In this document: positions 34,985 through 43,140 of the stretch, one piece after another
How the letters are laid out: every line of letters starts with the position of its first letter
Position numbering within the stretch: the first letter of the stretch is position 1
Origin: an uncultured Oscillospiraceae bacterium
GTDB taxonomy: Bacteria; Bacillota; Clostridia; Oscillospirales; Oscillospiraceae
Direction of reading: 5' to 3'
Assembly: GCA_949841465.1 (NCBI GenBank)
Contig: CATKZW010000006.1
Coordinates: 1-64,000, forward strand
Length of the DNA stretch: 64,000 nucleotides
Program-made: the position numbers and the translations under genes
Notes under the pieces: generated by a model
What the model saw: the letters and a program-made list of their open reading frames with translations, nothing else
The model's database searches: none
Told to the model about the DNA's origin: nothing

Positions 34985-36559
34985 ATGGACCCGATGAAAG
35001 CCGCCGCGGAATGGCTCTACAACACGGTGTTCAAGGAGGAGCCCATCCAGCCCAGGCCCCCCCGGAGCACCGGTCGGGCGCCCGCCGTGATCCGCGCCGC
35101 CCGCTCCCTGGAAACCGGGGTCCATCAGAGCTGGCAGTCGCGGGAAGCCCTGTTTATGAAGCAGGGGAAGCTGCTGGCAAACTACGAGGACGATTACGGA
35201 GACTGCGGCAGCGTCACGTGCTACTACCCCACCTATCAGGCCCTGACAGACCGGCAGCTGCGGAGCTACTTCTCCTGGCGGACCAAACTGCGCCGCGGGG
35301 ACGTCCGCAAGACCGCCCTGTCCTTCGCGTTCCTGTATATCTATGAGCTGATTAACCAGATCGGCGTGACAGACCCCATGGACGGCTATCATAAGCTGGA
35401 GCATTTCCGGGACGCCTACAGTCAGGCGGACGTGAGCATCCTTCCGTATCTGAGGCGGTGGATGCCGGACTATGTGGTCTATTACGGGCTTGACGCGGAA
35501 TTGCTGTCCGATACCCCCCAGGTGGTCCAGGACCGGTGCGTCGCCGTGCTGGAGCACGTCCGGGAGCAGGAGCCCGCGAAAATCATCTGGGCGGTGAAAC
35601 AGCTCTCCAAATGGCCGGGGCGGTCCAAGTTCTACGGGGCATACCGGGAGGACATGGACCAGGTGACCGTCCGGGTGCTGCGGCGGATGTCCGCCCACTA
35701 CGCCGCCCGGTGCAAAAAGACCATGGTGGATCAATACTTCGGCAGCATGGGTCAGAGCCAGGTGCGCCTGTTCGACGCCGCCGTCTTCTGCAACCCGCTG
35801 AAGCGGCGCAGCTATGAATACGCTGTGGACGAGCAGCGGGTCTATGATTGCAAAAACGGCATCTGGTCCGTCCGGGCGCGGACAAGCCCTCCGGGCTCCG
35901 GCGGGAAGCTGGACGGCCTGCTGAAAACCATCGATTCCGTCATGCGCCGGGAGTTTGACTACCCCCATCCGGTCAAACCCGAACTGGACACCAAGTGGAT
36001 TCTCCAGCTTATCCAGGAGGAAGCCAGGGGCCTTTTGTCGCAGAAAAAGGCCGCCGAGGAGAAAAAGATCACCATTGACTACACGCAGCTTGCCCAAATC
36101 CGCCGGGACGCCGCTGCCACCCAGGAGAAGCTGGCCGTGGAGGAGGATGCGGACCTGCCGTCGAGGCCCGCTCCCTGGGCGCTGGAGCAGGAGCAGCTCA
36201 CCCTGGCCGTGCAGCCGGACGCGGACCTGCCGGAGGAGCCCGCACCGCCGGAGCGGGAACAGGACCGGCCCACCCCGCCGGAGGCGCCCCAGGAGCCGGA
36301 GCAGATGCGGCTCTTCCCAGCCGTACAGCCGGACGCCGCCGGGGAGTGTCCGCTGGACCCCGCGGAACACCGCCTGCTGCAATGCCTGCTGTACGGCGGG
36401 GACACCGGCTGGGTACAGGGGGAGGGCCACCTGCTGTCCGTGCTGGTAGACGGCATCAACGAAAAGCTGTATGATACGTTTGCGGACTGCGTCCTGGACG
36501 ATACCCCCCAGGTGATTGAAGACTATACCGACGATTTGAAAGAGATGGTACGCCCATGA
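34985..36559 (+). CDS. TerB-N/TerB-C domain protein of a predicted DNA-processing cassette
   Basis: 524 residues. The N-terminal ~250 residues (VHQSWQSREALFMKQGKLLA, YYPTYQALTDRQLRSYFSWRT, RKTALSFAFLYIYELINQIG, YHKLEHFRDAY) match the TerB_N type; the C-terminal ~120 residues (CLLYGGDTGWVQ, LSVLVDGINEKLYDTF, PQVIEDYTDDLKEM) fit TerB_C. Between them lies an acidic, Glu/Pro-rich linker (~390-440). Such TerB proteins are known to occur with SF2 helicases and ATPases in predicted stress or phage-response loci. Its stop overlaps the ATPase start (ATGA). No enzyme motif seen; probably a scaffold or sensor. Confidence 0.8.
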   Translation: MDPMKAAAEWLYNTVFKEEPIQPRPPRSTGRAPAVIRAARSLETGVHQSWQSREALFMKQGKLLANYEDDYGDCGSVTCYYPTYQALTDRQLRSYFSWRTKLRRGDVRKTALSFAFLYIYELINQIGVTDPMDGYHKLEHFRDAYSQADVSILPYLRRWMPDYVVYYGLDAELLSDTPQVVQDRCVAVLEHVREQEPAKIIWAVKQLSKWPGRSKFYGAYREDMDQVTVRVLRRMSAHYAARCKKTMVDQYFGSMGQSQVRLFDAAVFCNPLKRRSYEYAVDEQRVYDCKNGIWSVRARTSPPGSGGKLDGLLKTIDSVMRREFDYPHPVKPELDTKWILQLIQEEARGLLSQKKAAEEKKITIDYTQLAQIRRDAAATQEKLAVEEDADLPSRPAPWALEQEQLTLAVQPDADLPEEPAPPEREQDRPTPPEAPQEPEQMRLFPAVQPDAAGECPLDPAEHRLLQCLLYGGDTGWVQGEGHLLSVLVDGINEKLYDTFADCVLDDTPQVIEDYTDDLKEMVRP

Positions 36560-37869
36560 AAATACCCAGACGAATTGCCCAAACCCTGGTGAACTCCCTG
36601 AAAGGAGGCGTTGTACCCAGAGTGGGCCTGCCCTATGTCACCGTGGGCCGGAAGGCGGAGATCGACGCTCTCCTCCACGACGTGGACATCATTGCCGACG
36701 GCGGCGCGTCCTTCCGCTTCATCGTGGGCAGGTACGGCAGCGGCAAGAGCTTTCTGCTGCAAACCATCCGCAACTACGTGATGGCGAAGAATTTCGTGGT
36801 GGTGGACGCGGACCTCTCCCCGGAGCGCCGGCTCCAGGGCACCCGGGGCCAGGGGCTGGCCACCTATAAGGAACTGGTGCGCAACATGTCCACCAAAACC
36901 CGCCCGGAGGGCGGGGCGCTGTCCCTGATTCTGGACCGCTGGATCAGCGGCGTGCAGCAGGAGGCCATGGCCGCTGCCAACCTGAGCGTCACCGACCCGC
37001 AGCTGGCCCCATTGGTGGAAAAGCGGATTATGGCCGTGATCGGCTCGCTGAACGAGATGGTCCACGGCTTTGACTTTGCCCGCCTGCTGACCCTGTACTA
37101 CCGCTCCCACCTCTCCGGCGACGACGAGACGAAGGCCAAGGTGCTCAAGTGGTTCCGGGGGGAATACGCCACCAAGACCGAGGCCCGGCAGGAACTGGGT
37201 GTGAACATCGTCATCACCGACGACGACTGGTACGAGTATTTGAAGCTATTCGCCTGTTTCCTGAAGCAGGCGGGCTACGCCGGTATGCTCATCCTCATCG
37301 ACGAGCTGGTAAACATCTATAAAATCCCCAACGCCGTCACCCGGCAGTACAATTATGAGAAAATCCTCACCATGTACAACGACACCATGCAGGGCAAGGC
37401 CCAGCACCTGGGCATCATCCTGTGCGGCACCCCCCAGTGCATGGAGGACCCCCGCCGGGGGGTGTACAGCTACGAGGCCCTGCGCTCCCGGCTGGCGGAG
37501 GGGCGGTTCTCCGGTCAGCATAAGGACCTGCTGTCCCCGGTGATCCGCCTCCAACCCCTCACCCCGGAGGAGATGCTGATTTTGGTGGAAAAGCTGGCGG
37601 ATATCCATGCGGGGCTGTACGAGTACCAACAAATCGTCACCCAGCAGGACATGGCGGACTTCATCGAGATCGAGTTCGGCCGCATCGGCGCGGACGAGCA
37701 CATCACCCCCCGGGAGGTCATCCGGGACTTTATCGAGGTGCTGGACATCGTGTACCAGAACCCGGACGTGAAGGTGCGGGAGCTGCTGGGCAGCGGGGAC
37801 TTTGCCTACGCCCAAAACGCGGTGCAGGAGGCGGCTACGGAGGAGCAGTTCGCGGAGTTTGAGCTGTAG
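36556..37869 (+). CDS. BrxD-like P-loop ATPase (DUF2791)
   Basis: 437 residues. Walker A GRYGSGKS at 58-65 (FIVGRYGSGKSFLLQTIRN), Walker B in GMLILIDELVNIY, and sensor-like LGIILCGTPQCMEDPRRGVYSYEALRSRL split over two strands, all typical of the DUF2791/BrxD ATPases of BREX type 2-like systems. The C-terminal helical part (TPREVIRDFIEVLDIVYQNP) is also conserved in this family. Overlaps the TerB gene by four bases. Together with the downstream Lhr-like helicase this repeats the brxD-brxHI pair, but pglX methylase and pglZ are absent from the window. Confidence 0.85.
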   Translation: MKIPRRIAQTLVNSLKGGVVPRVGLPYVTVGRKAEIDALLHDVDIIADGGASFRFIVGRYGSGKSFLLQTIRNYVMAKNFVVVDADLSPERRLQGTRGQGLATYKELVRNMSTKTRPEGGALSLILDRWISGVQQEAMAAANLSVTDPQLAPLVEKRIMAVIGSLNEMVHGFDFARLLTLYYRSHLSGDDETKAKVLKWFRGEYATKTEARQELGVNIVITDDDWYEYLKLFACFLKQAGYAGMLILIDELVNIYKIPNAVTRQYNYEKILTMYNDTMQGKAQHLGIILCGTPQCMEDPRRGVYSYEALRSRLAEGRFSGQHKDLLSPVIRLQPLTPEEMLILVEKLADIHAGLYEYQQIVTQQDMADFIEIEFGRIGADEHITPREVIRDFIEVLDIVYQNPDVKVRELLGSGDFAYAQNAVQEAATEEQFAEFEL

Positions 37870-37928
37870 CTGTTTGGGTGCGGAGAGATAAAACCGGATT
37901 TGTTGTGATGAAAGGGAGAAAACATGCT

Positions 37929-38486
37929 GTGAATAAGACGATCGACATAAATGGGATTATTTTGCATACAGAACGTCTCGTCTTACGGCCCTGGAAAGAA
38001 TCTGACTTAGAAGATCTCTTCGAGTACGCAAGTGCTGACGGCGTTGGACAGATGGCGGGATGGCCGCCTCATAAAAGTATCGAGGAATCCCGTAAAAGAC
38101 TGGATCGGTTTATCTCAAATAAGAAGACCTTCGCGCTGGAATATCAGGGTAAGGTTATTGGCTCCTGCGGGCTGGTGAATTATAATGAAGAGCACTATCC
38201 TGAGTTGGCCTTGCTCAACGGCAGAGAGATCGGTTATGTCCTGTCAAAGGACTACTGGGGCCAGGGTCTTATGCCCGAAGCGGTAAAGGCTGTGATTCAA
38301 TACCTGTTTGAAGTTGAAAACCTTGATTTTATCATTGCGGGACATTTTGAGAGAAACAAGCAATCGGCAAGGGTGATTCAAAAATGTGGATTTGAATATA
38401 TCAAAACCATTCCCTACGAAACACAGTATGGCACAATGGAAACATCCATAGAGAACATTTTGTATCATCCGCGCAACAACAGATAA
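37929..38486 (+). CDS. RimJ/RimL-type GNAT N-acetyltransferase (inserted, low GC)
   Basis: 185 residues from GTG 37929 (AAAGGGAG ten bases upstream); ATG at 37908 or 37878 are alternatives. Motifs: LHTERLVLRPWKESDLEDLFEY, IGYVLSKDYWGQGLMPEAVKAVIQYLF (acetyl-CoA loop WGQGLM) and ERNKQSARVIQKCGFEY, each shown here only in part. Family members acetylate protein N-termini or small molecules. Base composition from ~37870 to 38525 is far lower in GC than the genes on both sides, and codon choice is AT-rich. It interrupts the cassette between ATPase and helicase, so it looks like a later arrival rather than a component. Confidence 0.85.
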   Translation: MNKTIDINGIILHTERLVLRPWKESDLEDLFEYASADGVGQMAGWPPHKSIEESRKRLDRFISNKKTFALEYQGKVIGSCGLVNYNEEHYPELALLNGREIGYVLSKDYWGQGLMPEAVKAVIQYLFEVENLDFIIAGHFERNKQSARVIQKCGFEYIKTIPYETQYGTMETSIENILYHPRNNR

Positions 38487-38525
38487 CTTCCAGCATTATC
38501 GAAAGATCACCGTTAGGAGCACCTT

Positions 38526-40775
38526 ATGAACATCTTTGACCGCTACGCCCCCTTTGTGCAGGAGTACATCTACCGCAACGGCTGGGAAAGCCTGCGGGCC
38601 ATCCAGGTGGCCGCCGCCAACGCCATCTTCAACACCGACGACCACGTGCTCCTCACCGCCTCCACCGCCTCCGGCAAGACCGAGGCGGCTTTTTTCCCCA
38701 TCATCACCCTGTTCTCCGAAGACCCGCCCGCCTCCGTGGGCTGTGTCTACATCGGCCCGCTGAAGGCCCTCATCAACGACCAGTTCGCCCGCCTCAACGA
38801 CCTGTGCGCGGAGGCGGGCATACCCGTCTGGCACTGGCACGGCGACGTGGCCCAGAGCCACAAGGCCCGGCTGATGAAGCGCCCTTCCGGCATCCTCCAG
38901 ATCACCCCGGAATCCCTGGAGGCCATGCTGCTGCACAAGCACTCCGCCGTCCCCGCGCTGTTCGGCGACCTGCGGTTCGTGGTCATCGACGAGGTCCACT
39001 CCCTCCTGCGGGGGGACCGGGGCGGGCAGACCCTGTGCCTCATCGAGCGGCTGAGCCGGCTGGCGGGGGTGCAGCCCCGACGGATCGGGCTGTCCGCCAC
39101 CATCGGCGACCCGGAGCGGACGGGGGAGTTCCTGGCCCTGGGCACCGGACGGAGGACCATCATCCCCAAAATCGAGGCCAAGGGCCAGACCTGGCGGCTG
39201 AGCATGGAGCACTTCTACGTGAAGGACGTGCAGGCCGGGGCCGACCGGACGGACATCGACGCCCTGCCCGCGCTGGATGAAAAGACCGACCAGGCCCCCG
39301 CCAACGCAGACCCCGGCCTGGGCTACATCTTTGAGCACACCCGGGGAAAGAAGTGCCTGGTTTTTGTCAACTCCCGGGAGGAGTGCGAGACGGTGACCAC
39401 CACCCTGCGGCAGTACTGTGAGCGGAACCGTGAGCCGGACCGCTTCCTGATCCACCACGGCAACCTGTCCGCCTCCTACCGGGAGACGGCGGAGGAGCTG
39501 ATGAAGGATGAGTCCCAGTGCATGACCACCGTCACCACCGCCACCCTGGAGCTGGGCATCGACATCGGGCGGCTGGAGCGGGCCTTCCAGATCGATGCGC
39601 CCTGGACGGTATCCTCCTTTTTGCAGCGCATGGGCCGCACCGGGCGGCGGGAGCTGCCGCCGGAGATGTGGTTCGTCATGCGGGAGGACGAGCCGGAGGC
39701 CCGCGCCATGCTGCCCGCCACCATCCCCTGGAAGCTGCTCCAGGGCGTGGCTCTGGTGCAGCTCTACCTGGAGGAGCGCTGGGTGGAGCCGCCCCGGCTG
39801 GACCGACTGCCCTATAGTTTGCTGTACCACCAGACCATGTCCACCCTGGCCTCCTGCGGGGAGCTGTCCCCCCGGGCGCTGGCCGACCAGGTGCTGCGGC
39901 TGCGGTACTTCCACCGGATATCCCAGGAGGACTACAAGGCGCTGCTGCGCCACCTCATCCAGACCGACCACATCCAGCGCACCGAGCAGGGCGGGCTGAT
40001 TGTGGGCCTGGCCGGGGAGCGGGTGGTAAACTCCTACAAATTCTACGGCGTGTTCCAGGAGAACGAGGAGTACACCGTCCGCAGCGAGGCCCAGGAGCTG
40101 GGCACGGTGGTGCTGCCGCCCCCGGTGGGGGAGAAGCTGGCCATCGCTGGCCATGTCTGGGTGGTGCTGGACATCGACCGCAAGCGGCATCTGGTGTACT
40201 GCGAGCAGGTGAAGGGCAGCATCCCGGCCTACTTCGGGCAGTGCCCCGGCGACCTTCACACGAAAATCCTGCAAAGGATGCGCCGGGTGCTGCAAGAGGA
40301 GAGGCAGTACCCCTATCTGATGAAAAACGCGGCCGTCCGCCTGGAAAACGCCCGGCTCACCGCAAGCCGCTCCGAGACGGCGGAAAAGCCCCTGCTCAAC
40401 CTGGGGGGGAACATGTGGTGCCTGCTCCCCTGGGTGGGGACCTATACCTTTCTCGCCATGGAGCGGTTCCTGAAAATCAAGTGCGGGGACCGGCTGGGGC
40501 TGAGGAACCTGGACTCCGCCCGGCCCTATTACATGCAGTTTACCATGAAGGCGGACCGGCGGACGTTTTTCCAGGTGGTGTCCGAGGAGATCCGCAAGCC
40601 CATCGACCCGCTGGAGCTGGTCTACCCCAAGGAGCTGCCCCTGTTCGACAAGTACGACGAATTCCTTCCGGAGGAGCTGGTGAAAAAGGGCTTTGCCTGC
40701 GGTGTGCTGGACCTGGACGGGCTGCGGGAGACCATCCTGGGCTGGACCGCGGAAGTCCCCCGGGACGCGCCATAA
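38526..40775 (+). CDS. Lhr-like DEAD/DEAH superfamily-2 helicase (BrxHI-like)
   Basis: 749 residues. Walker A ASTASGKTEA at ~45-54, motif Ib TPESLEAML, DEVH box in VVIDEVHSLLRGDRGGQT, SAT motif GLSATIGDPE, motif V TTATLELGIDIG, motif VI QRMGRTGRR; the region after ~400 follows the Lhr winged-helix and core arrangement but lacks the long Lhr C-terminal extension. An ATP-dependent 3'-5' DNA or hybrid translocase is expected. Third element of the TerB/BrxD/helicase cassette. No terminator is seen before the yerC promoter. Confidence 0.9.
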   Translation: MNIFDRYAPFVQEYIYRNGWESLRAIQVAAANAIFNTDDHVLLTASTASGKTEAAFFPIITLFSEDPPASVGCVYIGPLKALINDQFARLNDLCAEAGIPVWHWHGDVAQSHKARLMKRPSGILQITPESLEAMLLHKHSAVPALFGDLRFVVIDEVHSLLRGDRGGQTLCLIERLSRLAGVQPRRIGLSATIGDPERTGEFLALGTGRRTIIPKIEAKGQTWRLSMEHFYVKDVQAGADRTDIDALPALDEKTDQAPANADPGLGYIFEHTRGKKCLVFVNSREECETVTTTLRQYCERNREPDRFLIHHGNLSASYRETAEELMKDESQCMTTVTTATLELGIDIGRLERAFQIDAPWTVSSFLQRMGRTGRRELPPEMWFVMREDEPEARAMLPATIPWKLLQGVALVQLYLEERWVEPPRLDRLPYSLLYHQTMSTLASCGELSPRALADQVLRLRYFHRISQEDYKALLRHLIQTDHIQRTEQGGLIVGLAGERVVNSYKFYGVFQENEEYTVRSEAQELGTVVLPPPVGEKLAIAGHVWVVLDIDRKRHLVYCEQVKGSIPAYFGQCPGDLHTKILQRMRRVLQEERQYPYLMKNAAVRLENARLTASRSETAEKPLLNLGGNMWCLLPWVGTYTFLAMERFLKIKCGDRLGLRNLDSARPYYMQFTMKADRRTFFQVVSEEIRKPIDPLELVYPKELPLFDKYDEFLPEELVKKGFACGVLDLDGLRETILGWTAEVPRDAP

Positions 40776-40783
40776 AATTGGTG

Positions 40784-40812
40784 TTTACTTTATTCCTTTT
40801 ATCTGTTAAAAT
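40784..40812 (+). promoter_or_regulatory. Promoter for yerC
   Basis: TTTACT (40784-40789), 17-base spacer, TAAAAT (40807-40812) in an AT-rich gap only 8 bases after the helicase stop. Confidence 0.75.
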
Positions 40813-40845
40813 GTAGGAAAATGTTGAGGAGTGGAGGAATAGACG

Positions 40846-41142
40846 ATGCCAAAAACCACCAATAAAGAACGCAGCATGGCGCTTTATGAGACGATCCTGC
40901 AGTTAAACTCGCTGGAAGAGTGCATTGCCTTCTTTGACGACCTGTGCACCGTGGGCGAGCTGCGGGCCATGGAGCAGCGCTTCGACGTGGCCACACTGCT
41001 GGACAACGGGCTGGTATACACCGAGATTTTGGAAAAAACGGGGGCCAGCTCCGCCACCATCAGCCGGGTGAACCGGATCTTCTCCTTCGGCGCCGGGGGC
41101 TTCCGGACGATGATCGAGCGGAGGAAGAAACAGACCCAGTGA
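40846..41142 (+). CDS. yerC: YerC/YecD-family TrpR-like DNA-binding protein
   Basis: 98 residues. The TrpR-like helix-turn-helix is visible in LCTVGELRAMEQRFDVATLLDNG and TGASSATISRVNRIF, with the conserved FFDDLCT start. The family is widespread in Firmicutes; members are thought to be transcription regulators, sometimes next to mismatch-repair helicase pcrA genes. Monocistronic: own promoter and a terminator right after the stop. No evident target here. Confidence 0.88.
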   Translation: MPKTTNKERSMALYETILQLNSLEECIAFFDDLCTVGELRAMEQRFDVATLLDNGLVYTEILEKTGASSATISRVNRIFSFGAGGFRTMIERRKKQTQ

Positions 41143-41145
41143 CCC

Positions 41146-41184
41146 AAAACCGCGTCCGGGAGGAGCCCTGGGCGCGGTTTTTTC
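41146..41184 (+). terminator. Terminator after yerC
   Basis: AAAACCGCG (41146-41154) pairs with CGCGGTTTT (41173-41181), plus further inner pairs, and the T-run continues to 41183. Confidence 0.8.
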
Positions 41185-41231
41185 TGCGCCCGCGGGTGGA
41201 CGGCGGGGCGGAGTTTTTTCAAAATCGGCGG

Positions 41232-41268
41232 AAAAGCCCGCCCCCACCTGCTGGGGACGGGCTTTTGT
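41232..41268 (-). terminator. Terminator of the SLH-GH25 gene
   Basis: Read on the minus strand: AAAAGCCCGTCCCC, a short loop, GGGGCGGGCTTTT. It lies just 3' of the stop codon at 41272. Confidence 0.8.
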
Positions 41269-41271
41269 GCG

Positions 41272-42702
41272 TCACGGCGCCAGCGGCTCCATGGGGAGAT
41301 AGCTGGTGGGCTCGGGGGACGGCTCGGGAGGGGTCTCCGGGGTCACGCCGGGCCAGCGGGTGACGTTGGGATAGGGCACGAAGCACAGGTCCATATCCAC
41401 GTCGGAGCTGATGCCCGCCACCTTGCCCTCGGAGGAATACTGCCACATCTGGAAGTTGTACATGCTGGCGGGGACGTCGGCGTACTCGGCGAACCAGAAC
41501 TGGTACTGGGTGAGCTTGCTCAGGTCGAACTTTACGTAGCCGCAGTATTCGTTGAAGTAGAACATGGGCTGATACCCGGCCTCCTGCACCCGCTGGCAGA
41601 AGGCGGCCACGCATTCGGTGATGACCTTTGCGTCCACGCCGTAGGCCCGGGACTGGGAGCCGCCCAGGTACTCCCAGTCGCACACCACGGGATAGGTGAT
41701 ATGCTCCCGGTAGGGCTCCAGCTTGGAGATGAGCAGGTCGGCCTCCTCCAGCGCCTCCTCCACCGTGATGGCGTTGGAGAAGAGGTAGGCCCCCACGTCC
41801 AGCCCGGCGGCAATGGCCCCCTGCATGTAGGTGTCGAACCAGGAGTCCTCGCAGAGGGCTCCGGAGCCGTCCCTGCCGTAGAGCCGGTTGCCCGCCCGGA
41901 TGATGGCGAAGTCGATGCCGTCATAGGCCACCGCCTGCCAGTCGATCTCGCCCTTGTGGCCGGACACGTCGATGCCCCGGGTGAAGTAGCCGCCGGAGTA
42001 GACCAGCCGGCCCTTATCATCCCTGCTGAACTGCTCCCCGGTGAAGGTGGTGAGGGGGACGGTGTCCAGCACGTCCAGCCAGTAGTTGTTATAGCGGAGC
42101 ATCCCGGCGGTGACGTCCACGTTCATCATCCGCCACACCACAGCGGCGATCTCCTCGCGGGTAATGAGCTGGTCGGGGTGGAAGCGGCGCACGCCGTCAC
42201 CCTCCAGGGTGCCGTCCATAATGCCCTTTTCATACAGCTCCACCACATAGCCGTCGTCGCAGTCCTCATAGGGGCTCTCGCCGGAGATATCGGTCAGGTC
42301 CAGGGCACGGGCGGTCATGCGGGCCACGTCCAGCCGGGTGGGGCAGGCGTCCAGATAGGCGTCGTCAAAGGAGTAGAGCAGGCGGTTGGAAATGGCGGGC
42401 TGCACATAGGGGAAGGCCCAGTGCTGGCCCAGCTCCCGTTCGGGTATCTCCTCCTCGCCGATGGCCCCCAGGATCAGCTTAAAGGTTTCGCCCCAGGTGA
42501 CGTTGTTCTGCCGCTGGAAGGTGCCGTCGGGGTAGCCGCCCACCACGCCCTCGCTGTACAGGTCGTACACGTAGGGGAAGGACCAGTGATCCATGGGCAG
42601 ATCGGCAAAGGGGGAGCCCCGGTCTTCGGCGGCCATGGCCGCAGGGCTGAGAGTGACCGCCAGGAAGGCGGCCAGAAGCAGGACTGCGATGCGTTTTTTC
42701 AT
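41272..42702 (-). CDS. Secreted SLH-domain GH25 lysozyme
   Basis: 476 residues from the ATG at 42702 (AAAGGAG upstream). Signal peptide MKKRIAVLLLAAFLAVTLSP with cleavage after AMA. Three SLH domains fill ~31-210 (FADLPMDHWSFPYVYDLYSEG in part, GYPDGTFQRQNNVTWGE, RFHPDQLITREEIAAVVWRM) and bind the cell wall. The GH25 barrel starts at ~242 (RGIDVSGHKGEIDWQAV, FAIIRAGNRLYG) and includes the DWEY catalytic motif and FWFAEYADVP. It ends with a Pro-rich tail. GH25 enzymes cut the beta-1,4 bond between MurNAc and GlcNAc; here it probably remodels the cell's own wall. Confidence 0.92.
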   Translation of the reverse strand: MKKRIAVLLLAAFLAVTLSPAAMAAEDRGSPFADLPMDHWSFPYVYDLYSEGVVGGYPDGTFQRQNNVTWGETFKLILGAIGEEEIPERELGQHWAFPYVQPAISNRLLYSFDDAYLDACPTRLDVARMTARALDLTDISGESPYEDCDDGYVVELYEKGIMDGTLEGDGVRRFHPDQLITREEIAAVVWRMMNVDVTAGMLRYNNYWLDVLDTVPLTTFTGEQFSRDDKGRLVYSGGYFTRGIDVSGHKGEIDWQAVAYDGIDFAIIRAGNRLYGRDGSGALCEDSWFDTYMQGAIAAGLDVGAYLFSNAITVEEALEEADLLISKLEPYREHITYPVVCDWEYLGGSQSRAYGVDAKVITECVAAFCQRVQEAGYQPMFYFNEYCGYVKFDLSKLTQYQFWFAEYADVPASMYNFQMWQYSSEGKVAGISSDVDMDLCFVPYPNVTRWPGVTPETPPEPSPEPTSYLPMEPLAP

Positions 42703-42814
42703 GGGTTCTCCTTTCCTCTCGGGGGTTGATAGCGTCATATTTCCTATTTTACATAATTCGACACGGTCTGACAAGCCCCCGGAAAAAAGTTTACAGTTTT
42801 GATGGGAAAGGGGG

Positions 42815-42910
42815 TTGACAGCCGGATGCAGGTGTGCTATCCTATGGGTGACAAACAAAGTTGTCAAAATGACAAGGTAAATAGTCAGAACGACAAAGGA
42901 ACCTGTCAGA
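42815..42910 (+). promoter_or_regulatory. Promoter and TGACAA-repeat operator of the XRE/DUF3169 pair
   Basis: TTGACA (42815-42820), 17-base spacer, TATCCT (42838-42843). Downstream lie TGACAA (42849-42854), TTGTCA (42861-42866) and TGACAA (42870-42875): the last two form the palindrome TTGTCAAAATGACAA. Diverged copies follow (GTCAGAACGACAA at 42884-42896 and CTGTCAG at 42903-42909). The placement between start of transcription and the ribosome site suits autorepression by the XRE protein. Confidence 0.7.
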
Positions 42911-42924
42911 AAGGAGGTGGGGCG

Positions 42925-43140
42925 GTGCTTCGCAGCCGCTTGAAGGAGCGCCGGGCGGCGCTGGGCGTCAACCAGCAGGAGCTGGGGCGCATGGCCGGGG
43001 TGTCCCGGCAGACCATCAGCCTCATCGAGCGGGGGGACTACTCGCCGTCGGTGACGCTGGCCCTCACCCTGGCAAAGATCTGCGGGGTGACGGTGGAGGA
43101 CATTTTCAGCCTGGAGGAGGAGAACGATGAAAAACAATAA
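42925..43140 (+). CDS. Small XRE-family (HTH_3) regulator
   Basis: 71 residues from GTG 42925, with AAGGAGG eight bases upstream; the ORF open from 42799 would translate through the promoter and operator. Typical Cro/C1 helix-turn-helix: RLKERRAALGVNQQELGRMAG, then VSRQTISLIERGDYSPSV and the end GVTVEDIFSLEEE (shown in pieces). Such minimal regulators often control the membrane protein gene next to them; here DUF3169 overlaps by 14 bases. Confidence 0.9.
   Translation: MLRSRLKERRAALGVNQQELGRMAGVSRQTISLIERGDYSPSVTLALTLAKICGVTVEDIFSLEEENDEKQ

Noticed and set aside
37929-38486. The GNAT gene as a component of the TerB/ATPase/helicase cassette
   Set aside because: Different base composition, its own spacing on both sides, and no known functional link; treated as an insertion.
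34985-40775. A complete BREX system
   Set aside because: Only BrxD-like and BrxHI-like proteins are present; pglX, pglZ, pglW, pglY or brxA/B/C/L are absent within the window, and TerB is not a BREX core protein.
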